Translations under genes and position numbers: made by a program | The notes under the pieces: model-generated | Seen by the model: only the letters and a program-made list of their open reading frames with translations | What the model was told of the DNA's origin: nothing | Database searches by the model: none | Shown: one piece after another, positions 6,884-12,673 of the stretch | Numbering within the stretch: the stretch's first letter is position 1 | Layout of the letters: every line of letters begins with the position of its first letter | Origin: Bacteroidia bacterium | GTDB lineage: Bacteria > Bacteroidota > Bacteroidia > Bacteroidales > BM520 | Assembly (NCBI GenBank): GCA_009930445.1 | Contig: RZYD01000043.1 | Span: 1-12,673 of the forward strand | Reading direction: 5' to 3' | Length of the DNA: 12,673 nt

Positions 6884-9800
6884 TTAGAAGTTATACATCA
6901 CGCCGATACGAATCTGACGGGGCGAACTATAGTTTCCGGGGCTGTTAATACGAAGTTCATACAAATCCCTGTAGGCTTCCGGGTCAAGTTGCTGCGCAAT
7001 CTGGTTTTGGTATTCCGCAGCAGCAAGATATCCGTCGTCATTTGGGTTACCTGTTGCAGGATATACATACATCACATTTTCTGTATCAAGGAGGTTAAGT
7101 ACCTGGAGATAAACGTTGAGGTAAGTGGAACGTTTTTTCTCTTTTCCTACGGTGAGTTTGATGTCTTTATCCAGACGGAAGTCCATGCGGAACTGAGCTG
7201 GCAGGCGGGAACCGTTGATGGATCCTTTAATTACGCGTGAGCCACCCAGTGGATATATTTTTGATGATTTGGTGTACGGGGTTCCGGAACCACCTGTTAC
7301 CGTGACGTTTGCTCCAAAGTTCTCAAGCCAGTTGATGGATTTGATGGTTCCATCGGCTTTTTCACGAACGGAAACAGGGCCATTGTATTTTTTCCCTTCT
7401 CCCCAACGGTAATCAAGCAGCAGGTTAATGGCATGGCGACGGTCGTTGTCGAGTGGAGTAAGTGTACGGAGGTTGGGTTGGCCTGAAGTCACCAGAGCCG
7501 CTGCGGCATCGGGGTCAGAACCGGTACCATTGGCAAACTGCAGCGTATAAGCCGCACGGATCCTGGCATTATTCGTACGCCGGAGGTCGTAAGTAACGGT
7601 TAACCCTTTAACGGTCCCAAAGTCAAGGTTAGTATAAGAATAATAGGTTTTCGGATAGGCAGCCGTAAAGCGGTAAATCTGGATCTGATCGCGGATTTCA
7701 CGATAGAAAGCCGAGATTGCCAATGAGCTTGAGTTGGTCAGTTTTTGCTGGAAACCTAATTCGTAGTCGATGGTTTTCTCCGTTTGCAGATTGGGATTAT
7801 TAATCGTCGGGCTGTTTCGTGAGGAGAGGAACAGATAATCGGTTGGAGAAATGGTTGCTGCCGTGGTAGGCCGCTGGGTCAGAATGTCGTAGTGTGCAAA
7901 GAAGAGGGCCTCGTCGGAAATCGGGAACGAGAAGGAGATACGGGGCATGATGTTCAGTTGCGGTTTATAATCTTCAAAAGCGCTACTTGAAACCACCTGA
8001 TTGTTTGGATCTACCAGATAAGGAGATACACCGGTACCTGCGTCGAGCACTGCCTCCGGGTCGCTGATTTCGATCCCTTCCGAATCGAACCAGGTGTTGC
8101 CATTTCGGTAACCTGTAATCATGGTCGGGCTTTTCACATTATCTACATATACAATATAATCCTCTTCCATATTGCCCGGATGCGATCCAAATTCTGTTAC
8201 TTCGTCAACTGTACGGGCATTATAAAGCAGATACGGATCTTTCATTACCATTTGGTTGGCATCGAAACGGTCGACACGAACTCCAACATTAAAGATCAGG
8301 TCTTTGAAAGAGAAAATATCCTGAATATAACCGGCCATATAAATGGGTTCAAAGAATCCGATCGGACGGGTATAATTTCCTTCACTGTCGGTAGCGGTAA
8401 AGAAATCGTCAAAACTTGGTTTATTGGTCAGACGGTTTCCGGCGTAGTCATATCCGGCCCATCCTGCCAGTTGGTTTCCGTTATTTAGCATTTCATCCGC
8501 GCTAAACATTGAAACATTCAGCGGGCCGTCGAGTTGTCCGGTGTGCATTTTTCCATCCGCATCATAATAATTAACGGTATAGGTGTTTGGGTCGTATGAA
8601 TCAATATCAATGTAATCGGTACCATCGGTGTTGAGCCCCAGTTTATCACGAAGATTCGCATCGAAGACGCGTTGCGAAGAGGCGTCATAAATACGGTGAT
8701 AGTTAATGGTATCCTGGAAGATACCATCGCGGTAAACAGGTATGGGGTTCAATACATCCAGCTGTCCAATGTGTGCATTGGTCAATCCCCGCATCACGGT
8801 CCAAAAGTTGATTGGGGCATAGCTATAGTAGCCATTTTTTCTTTGTTCATATTGGAAACCGAAGTTGAGTGCATGGTTTCCAAGGTCGGCAGAAGCTTTC
8901 AGGCTAACGCCGAATTTTTGATTATCTGTTACACCAAATCCTGACTGGGGGACTCCCGGGTTCGTCCAGAGGCCGTAAATTGCTGATGGCGTATTGCCAT
9001 TAATAAGACCTTGTCCGAGAACAATTTGTTCGAGGTTTTCATAGTTTCCGTCGGTTCCTTCATAGAGGTCGTAATAGGCTTTTGTATAATTCGAGAGGAC
9101 AGCATTGATATCTGACCAGGAAAAATCGACTAAAGTATCACGGAATCCGTTATGCAGGAAGGCATTCACGCCCAGAATTGTATCATATCCCAATTCGTAA
9201 GAGTTTACGGTGTAGGTTTCAAATTTTCCAACATATCCATACCGGAAAAGATCATCCTGATGCATTTCATCCATGCTGTTGTAATGGTAGTTGGTATAAT
9301 CGGCCTGAATGGTATAATAAATATTACTGATCAGGGCATTTTCATTATCCGACTGGAAACGTTGGGTGAAACGTCCGAAGACACGCCATGTTTGTTCTTT
9401 ATAGAAGCCATTCCGGTCGGAGTTGAACATGGAGCTGGTGAAACTGTAGTTATTTCCCATTCCATAAGTATAGTTTCCTCCGATGGTCAGGTTCACATTC
9501 GGGCCGGTTTTAAAGTCAAATTTTCCCTGAATATTTGTTCTGAAGGAGTTGGTATTGGGTGTTGTTTTTGTAAGGTGGAGATTTTCCATTTGTGTGAATT
9601 CGGAGTTATAGAAAGCACCGAAACCTGTCCCGGAAGGGCGGAAAGGATTCTCAATAAGGTAATCGAGGTAATCGTCATTAGCCACATAAATACCCTGTGC
9701 GGTAGGTCTGGAATCCTGTCGGTAGGTTAAGTCGCTGGAGATAAAATAGCCCACCAGTGCGACATCATCTTTTTTCCTTTTCAGCAGTGGTCCGTTAAGG

Positions 9801-10558
9801 TTTAATCCGAGGTAGTTGTATCCGTATGCATCCAGAAACTGTGAGCTACGGGCTTCCATTCCCATCCCAAAGGTACGGCTTGGTCCTTTGGTTGTCACGG
9901 AGATAATCCCGCCGGTAGCATCCCCATACTGTGCCGGTACTCCTCCCAGCACAACGCTAACCTGATCGATGGCTGATTCCGGAAGGTTTGAGTTTCCGGT
10001 TACGCGAATACCATCAATGTAATATACAGTTCCGGAAGAACGCTGTCCACGGAGTGAACCTACCTCCCCGTCGCGTGAAAACACACCACCAACGGTGGTA
10101 GCCACAGCTCCGGCTGATTTATTGGGCATTTTTGCAATTTCTTCGGAAGTGAGTGTACCCCCACTCTGGGTTTTATCTTTTGAAATCAACGGAACGGAAT
10201 ATTCCTTAATCTCAACTACGTCGAGGTTTACGGCGCTGGAAGAAAGAAGAAAATCCTGATACGTGATTTTGTCTGCTGACATAACGACGCCATTAAACTG
10301 TTGGGGTTGATATCCCACAACAGTGGCAATAACATCATATCGACCCGGCACAATCGGTTTAATGGTGTAGTTCCCGTCAAAGTCGGTCGCGCTACCCCCT
10401 TTTTGAATCCCGTCCACCATAACCACAACGTTGGCAAAGGGTATGGGCTCTTTCGATTCTGCGTCTAAAACCTGACCCTTGAGGGTACCATCCTGAGCAA
10501 AGACAATCACACTTGTAAATAGTACGATTCCAAGGGTTAAAAGTAATTTTTTTAACAT
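6884..10558 (-). CDS. TonB-dependent receptor with carboxypeptidase-regulatory-like domain
   Basis: This protein has 1224 residues from the ATG at 10558. The frame stays open to a TTG at 10600, but only the ATG puts the signal peptide (MLKKLLLTLGIVLFTSVIVF, cleavage near 22) at the N-terminus. Residues about 24-106 form a carboxypeptidase-regulatory-like beta-sandwich (GTLKGQVLDAESKEPIPFAN, then DFDGNYTI and GRYDVIATVVGYQP). About 115-225 is the plug, with SLRGQRSSGTVYYIDGIRV and VPAQYGDATGGIISVTTKG. The remainder is a 22-strand-type barrel ending in RQIRIGVMYNF with a terminal Phe. Such receptors import scarce ligands across the outer membrane using proton-motive force passed on by TonB/ExbBD, none of which is encoded here. 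It lacks an adjacent SusD and a typical SusC context, so glycan uptake is not implied. It is the first gene of the operon. The 52-bp gap to the start of the large secreted protein argues for co-expression. The substrate is unknown. Confidence 0.9.
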   Translation of the reverse strand: MLKKLLLTLGIVLFTSVIVFAQDGTLKGQVLDAESKEPIPFANVVVMVDGIQKGGSATDFDGNYTIKPIVPGRYDVIATVVGYQPQQFNGVVMSADKITYQDFLLSSSAVNLDVVEIKEYSVPLISKDKTQSGGTLTSEEIAKMPNKSAGAVATTVGGVFSRDGEVGSLRGQRSSGTVYYIDGIRVTGNSNLPESAIDQVSVVLGGVPAQYGDATGGIISVTTKGPSRTFGMGMEARSSQFLDAYGYNYLGLNLNGPLLKRKKDDVALVGYFISSDLTYRQDSRPTAQGIYVANDDYLDYLIENPFRPSGTGFGAFYNSEFTQMENLHLTKTTPNTNSFRTNIQGKFDFKTGPNVNLTIGGNYTYGMGNNYSFTSSMFNSDRNGFYKEQTWRVFGRFTQRFQSDNENALISNIYYTIQADYTNYHYNSMDEMHQDDLFRYGYVGKFETYTVNSYELGYDTILGVNAFLHNGFRDTLVDFSWSDINAVLSNYTKAYYDLYEGTDGNYENLEQIVLGQGLINGNTPSAIYGLWTNPGVPQSGFGVTDNQKFGVSLKASADLGNHALNFGFQYEQRKNGYYSYAPINFWTVMRGLTNAHIGQLDVLNPIPVYRDGIFQDTINYHRIYDASSQRVFDANLRDKLGLNTDGTDYIDIDSYDPNTYTVNYYDADGKMHTGQLDGPLNVSMFSADEMLNNGNQLAGWAGYDYAGNRLTNKPSFDDFFTATDSEGNYTRPIGFFEPIYMAGYIQDIFSFKDLIFNVGVRVDRFDANQMVMKDPYLLYNARTVDEVTEFGSHPGNMEEDYIVYVDNVKSPTMITGYRNGNTWFDSEGIEISDPEAVLDAGTGVSPYLVDPNNQVVSSSAFEDYKPQLNIMPRISFSFPISDEALFFAHYDILTQRPTTAATISPTDYLFLSSRNSPTINNPNLQTEKTIDYELGFQQKLTNSSSLAISAFYREIRDQIQIYRFTAAYPKTYYSYTNLDFGTVKGLTVTYDLRRTNNARIRAAYTLQFANGTGSDPDAAAALVTSGQPNLRTLTPLDNDRRHAINLLLDYRWGEGKKYNGPVSVREKADGTIKSINWLENFGANVTVTGGSGTPYTKSSKIYPLGGSRVIKGSINGSRLPAQFRMDFRLDKDIKLTVGKEKKRSTYLNVYLQVLNLLDTENVMYVYPATGNPNDDGYLAAAEYQNQIAQQLDPEAYRDLYELRINSPGNYSSPRQIRIGVMYNF

Positions 10559-10608
10559 ACCATACAGTTTTATGTTAGATAAACATTTATTTCCGCGCAA
10601 AGAGGCGG

Positions 10609-10640
10609 TAAAGTTAAAAAGAAAAATATGAACTCTCCAA
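10609..10640 (-). promoter_or_regulatory. Candidate promoter of the TonB-receptor operon
   Basis: On the minus strand a TTG (10640 to 10638) is followed after 21 bp by TAACTTTA (10616 to 10609). This fits the Bacteroidota TTG/TAnnTTTG promoter pattern with one mismatch in the -7 element. It would give a 5' leader of about 45 nt before the ATG at 10558. A competing, weaker -7 candidate (CCTCTTTG) lies about 9 bp closer to the gene. A run of nine A (plus strand, 10639-10648) overlaps the TTG. The whole 120-bp gap between the receptor and the upstream gene holds nothing else recognisable. Confidence 0.35.
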
Positions 10641-10678
10641 AAAAAAAATCTCAGCGGATATAACCTTGTAACTAATTG

Positions 10679-11146
10679 TTAGTCAGAATATGGACGCTTG
10701 AGAATTTCGGAAAAAATTACCGCTTGCCGAATATTTTCTTTTAGTTTTAAATTTATACCTCTATATACGGTCTCCTCGTTCTCCGAAAACGTTGCCGAAG
10801 AATCTGAGAATTCATTCCAGTTGAATGCACTGATGCCCTCCTGATTAAAGTCGACAGGGCTCACTGGCACATAATCGTATCGTTTGGGGCTTTTTGTTTC
10901 ATGGTGTTGGGCCTGGGGTTCTGCCGGTTTCTGCAGAACGGGTTCCTGAAGGGTTTCGGGAATACCAAAGAGTTCCCTGAAAATATCTTCTGTCGATTCA
11001 CTTTTTACTGTGTTTCCGGATGCGACGTCATCAGACCCGGAAACAGCCCTTGTATTGGCCTTGGCCTTTGCGTTTTTTCGGATCATTGGAATAATCAATA
11101 TCCAGATCAATCCAAGCAAAAGGGGTAATAGTTCTTTAAAGCTCAT
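10679..11146 (-). CDS. Hypothetical single-pass membrane protein
   Basis: This gene encodes 155 residues that I do not recognise as a named family. One hydrophobic helix at about residues 5-22 (LLPLLLGLIWILIIPMI) is followed at once by a basic stretch (RKNAKAKA), which suggests an N-out anchor with a cytoplasmic tail. The tail is hydrophilic, rich in Ser, Glu, Pro and Gln, and probably disordered between about 30 and 130. It ends in a short amphipathic segment, LKENIRQAVIFSEILKRPY. Similar C-termini, with a RQA(V/I)I(F/Y)SEI core before a stop, are familiar to me from Bacteroidota hypothetical proteins, which supports this being a real gene. The start ATG at 11146 fits the membrane helix. A near-consensus -7 element (TATCTTTA, 11177 to 11170) and a small inverted repeat (11150-11168) lie directly upstream. 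It is probably a separate unit from the receptor operon below it. Confidence 0.65.
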   Translation of the reverse strand: MSFKELLPLLLGLIWILIIPMIRKNAKAKANTRAVSGSDDVASGNTVKSESTEDIFRELFGIPETLQEPVLQKPAEPQAQHHETKSPKRYDYVPVSPVDFNQEGISAFNWNEFSDSSATFSENEETVYRGINLKLKENIRQAVIFSEILKRPYSD

Positions 11147-11169
11147 CTGCGGGTTCGTGTTAAACCCGG

Positions 11170-11177
11170 TAAAGATA
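11170..11177 (-). promoter_or_regulatory. Candidate -7 element for the 155-residue membrane protein
   Basis: Minus-strand bases 11177 to 11170 read TATCTTTA, one mismatch from TAnnTTTG, about 24 bp before the ATG. No TTG sits at the expected -33 distance; that region is an AT-rich track with two copies of TTTTTAAG. A 6-bp inverted repeat (CGGGTT/AACCCG, 11150-11168) lies between it and the start codon and could sit at the 5' end of the mRNA. Confidence 0.25.
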
Positions 11178-11232
11178 AAAAATTTTTAAGATTTTTAAGG
11201 TTTTTTGTGAAACAGGCGCTTTTTTCTGCCGC

Positions 11233-11490
11233 TTATTTTCTTCGAAAACGATTCAACTCACGCGATTTTTTTTGGGTCTGTTTCATCATTTCCCGGGTTT
11301 GAGGTGTTTGTCGTTTAAAGTGTGCTTTTTTTAATTTTTTTATCTCTTTATCCGCCAGCCGGGCCTCTCTCTTCCGGGTTCGCTCATATTGCTCCTGATT
11401 TGTGAATCCTTGTGGCGTTTTGCAGGATACACTCAGCAGCGCTAAAAGGGCCAGTATTCCGATTAATGTCTTGTGGTTTCTGCTTTTCAT
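11233..11490 (-). CDS. Small, very basic lipoprotein of unknown function
   Basis: This gene encodes 85 residues from the ATG at 11490. The open frame extends further upstream to a TTG at 11682, but only this ATG yields a lipoprotein signal peptide, and an AAGAAG lies just before it. The signal peptide MKSRNHKTLIGILALLALLS ends in the lipobox SVSC (Cys23). The mature part is about 62 residues, with 22 Lys/Arg against 7 Asp/Glu by my count. It is likely largely helical (REARLADKEIKKLKKAHFKR and MMKQTQKKSRELNRFRRK). The residues after the Cys (KTPQG) lack the acidic cluster of the Bacteroidota surface-export signal, so a periplasm-facing anchor is more likely. The charge suggests binding to an anionic partner, which is inference. 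It is divergent from the Rieske-like lipoprotein gene, with 127 bp between them. Confidence 0.7.
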   Translation of the reverse strand: MKSRNHKTLIGILALLALLSVSCKTPQGFTNQEQYERTRKREARLADKEIKKLKKAHFKRQTPQTREMMKQTQKKSRELNRFRRK

Positions 11491-11593
11491 TCTTCTTAAA
11501 AACGTTTCTTTCTTCCCGAATGGTATTCTGTAGCCACATATTATTGCATGAAGTGCATAAAAATTATTTAAGATAAGAAAATAAATGCGTACT

Positions 11594-11601
11594 TTGTAAG
11601 G
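11594..11601 (+). promoter_or_regulatory. Weak -7-like element before the Rieske-like lipoprotein gene
   Basis: The sequence TACTTTG about 20 bp before the ATG at 11618 resembles the TAnnTTTG -7 element but is one base shorter, and no TTG was found at the -33 position. It is the best candidate in the 127-bp divergent region, which otherwise shows only AT-rich sequence. Confidence 0.25.
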
Positions 11602-11617
11602 GATTAATATACGGCTT

Positions 11618-12049
11618 ATGAATCGTCTGTTTTCTGCTTTTGCGTTGGTTTTTTTAATATTTATCTTTTTTCCCGGATGCAACCGGAATCAAAACGATTA
11701 TATCCCTGAAGTTCAGGTTAACTTTATCATTGATCTTTATCTTCCTACTTACAATGACCTGAATTTTGTCACTGGATCGTACACCGATAGTACCAGAGGC
11801 TTTAAAGGAATTATCATATACCGGGCTACGGAAAGTGATTTTTATGCCTACGACCAGGCCTGTCCTTACGATCCTTTCGAAGAAGAGGCTTTGGTAGAAG
11901 TAATGCCGTGGGAGTCGATTGCAGAAGACAAATATTGCGGCAGTAAATTTCTTCTTCTCGACGGGTATCCCATAGAAGGGCCTGCCGAACTTCCGTTAAA
12001 AGCCTATAATACACATTTCGACGGGCGTTACCTGCGAATTTACAATTAG
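11618..12049 (+). CDS. Lipoprotein with degenerate Rieske-like domain
   Basis: This gene encodes 143 residues. The signal peptide with lipobox FFPGC places the lipid-anchored Cys at residue 21. The rest resembles a Rieske-type fold: GFKGIIIYRATESDFYAYDQ (61-80), then ACPYDP (81-86), then YCGSKFLLLDG (106-116), then GPAELPLKAYNTHFDGRYLR (121-140). A functional Rieske centre uses CxH and CxxH to bind [2Fe-2S]. Here the matching positions are C82-P-Y84 and C107-G-S-K110, so both cysteines remain and both histidines are gone. Cluster binding is therefore unlikely; a disulfide between C82 and C107 is possible. Related Bacteroidota lipoproteins with the same replacement are familiar to me, and their function is not known. 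The residues after Cys21 (NRNQND) do not look like the acidic surface-export signal. The stop TAG overlaps the ahcY stop on the other strand by 4 bp. Confidence 0.78.
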   Translation: MNRLFSAFALVFLIFIFFPGCNRNQNDYIPEVQVNFIIDLYLPTYNDLNFVTGSYTDSTRGFKGIIIYRATESDFYAYDQACPYDPFEEEALVEVMPWESIAEDKYCGSKFLLLDGYPIEGPAELPLKAYNTHFDGRYLRIYN

Positions 12050-12673
12050 TATCTGTAATGATCGGGTTTATAGGGCCCGTTTACAGGAACCCCGATATAT
12101 TCAGCCTGTTCTTTGGTCATCTGTGTTAGTTTTACACCGATTTGGGGCAGATGCAAACGGGCTACCTCTTCATCCAGCTGTTTGGGTAAACGGTAAACCT
12201 TTTTTTTCAGTTCCTTCGACCAGAGTTCAATCTGCGCCAGAGTTTGATTTGTGAATGAATTGCTCATTACAAAGGAGGGATGTCCGGTGGCGCAACCCAG
12301 GTTTACAAGCCTTCCTTCTGCCAATAAATACATGGAATGGCCGTCGGGTAAAATGTATTTATCCACCTGCGGTTTAATATTGATTTTTTGCACCCGGGGA
12401 TGATCGTTTAATGCATCCACCTGTATTTCGTTGTCAAAGTGGCCAATATTGCAAACGATGGCCTCATCACGCATGTGGAGCATATGGTCGAGGGTAATCA
12501 CATCGCGGTTTCCAGTACAGGTAACAAAAATATTACCTTCAGGCAGTGCTTCTTCAATGGTGGTAACTTTAAATCCTTCCATGGCCGCCTGTAGTGCACA
12601 GATTGGATCGATTTCCGTGACAATAACCCGCGCACCGTAGCTTCGCATACTGTGTGCACATCCTTTGCCCACA
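12046..12673 (-). CDS. ahcY: Adenosylhomocysteinase (SAH hydrolase), C-terminal part
   Basis: The last 208 residues are visible; the N-terminal half lies beyond the right edge. The fragment opens inside the NAD-binding Rossmann domain, just after the glycine-rich loop (VGKGCAHSMRSYG), with E20 of VTEID placed to bind the NAD ribose. It continues with TCTGNRDVITLDHM, GHFDNEIQ and the highly conserved NLGCATGHPSFVMSNSFTNQ, and ends in KPDHYRY. The terminal Lys and Tyr are the residues that reach into the neighbouring subunit's NAD site. The enzyme reversibly splits S-adenosylhomocysteine into adenosine and homocysteine in the cytoplasm, relieving product inhibition of methyltransferases. The visible GTG at 12672-12670 is an internal Val, not the start. 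It converges with the Rieske-like lipoprotein gene, with overlapping stop codons and no terminator between them. Confidence 0.97.
   Translation of the reverse strand, partial: VGKGCAHSMRSYGARVIVTEIDPICALQAAMEGFKVTTIEEALPEGNIFVTCTGNRDVITLDHMLHMRDEAIVCNIGHFDNEIQVDALNDHPRVQKINIKPQVDKYILPDGHSMYLLAEGRLVNLGCATGHPSFVMSNSFTNQTLAQIELWSKELKKKVYRLPKQLDEEVARLHLPQIGVKLTQMTKEQAEYIGVPVNGPYKPDHYRY

Noticed and set aside
9152..9730. 192-codon plus-strand open frame opposite the TonB receptor
   Set aside because: It is antisense to the receptor barrel, lacks features of its own, and has no promoter or ribosome-binding site that stands out.
6884..10558. SusC of a SusCD glycan-uptake pair
   Set aside because: No SusD-like lipoprotein follows; the next gene lacks a lipobox and SusD motifs, and no glycoside hydrolase is nearby.
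10559..10600. TTG start 14 codons upstream of the TonB-receptor ATG
   Set aside because: It would put charged and polar residues, including a Cys, before an otherwise perfect signal peptide, and the proposed leader and promoter leave little room for it.
10671..10683. ACTAA-TTG-TTAGT inverted repeat at the end of the 155-residue protein gene as a terminator
   Set aside because: The stem is only five AT-rich pairs and the T-run is some 25 bases further on, so it is not a convincing intrinsic terminator.
11491..11682. TTG-started N-terminal extension of the small basic lipoprotein, overlapping the divergent gene
   Set aside because: It would bury the lipobox in the middle of the protein and overlap the start of the plus-strand lipoprotein gene; the ATG at 11490 gives a proper lipoprotein signal.

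Overview
The window looks like chromosomal DNA from a member of the phylum Bacteroidota. The evidence is a PorV/PorQ-family outer-membrane protein, a TonB-dependent receptor with an N-terminal carboxypeptidase-regulatory-like domain, a large secreted protein with a C-terminal domain like the type IX secretion (T9SS) type A sorting domain, small lipoproteins, and TAnnTTTG-like promoter elements. I cannot place the organism more precisely than this. No RNA gene, mobile element, CRISPR array or long repeat was seen, and no stretch over 300 bases lacks a gene.

Layout. Positions 1-255 (+) hold the last 84 codons of a PurF-like amidophosphoribosyltransferase. It converges on a minus-strand pair, greA (696-1169) and a HIT-family gene (273-668). 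A strong hairpin terminator (1209-1227) separates this pair from a transcription unit of about 9.3 kb, also on the minus strand. In transcription order that unit contains a TonB-dependent receptor (10558 to 6884), a 1485-residue secreted protein (6831 to 2374) and a PorV/PorQ-family barrel protein (2330 to 1275). Gaps inside the unit are about 40-50 bp. Upstream of it are two more minus-strand genes, a single-pass membrane protein of unknown function (10679-11146) and a tiny, very basic lipoprotein (11233-11490). A plus-strand lipoprotein with a degenerate Rieske-like domain (11618-12049) is divergent from these. It converges with, and overlaps by 4 bp, the 3' end of the S-adenosylhomocysteinase gene (12046 to beyond the right edge).

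Functional reading. The edge genes are housekeeping: purine synthesis, transcript-cleavage factor, nucleotide-binding HIT protein and methyl-cycle hydrolase. The centre is a cell-envelope operon. Its gene set suggests an outer-membrane TonB-linked transporter made together with a very large surface or secreted protein and an outer-membrane protein related to the T9SS shuttle PorV. No SusD-like partner is present, so this is not a standard glycan-uptake locus. The substrate and the job of the large protein are unknown, and this operon is the part most worth following up. The degenerate Rieske-like lipoprotein, which keeps both cysteine ligands but neither histidine, is the second most interesting item.
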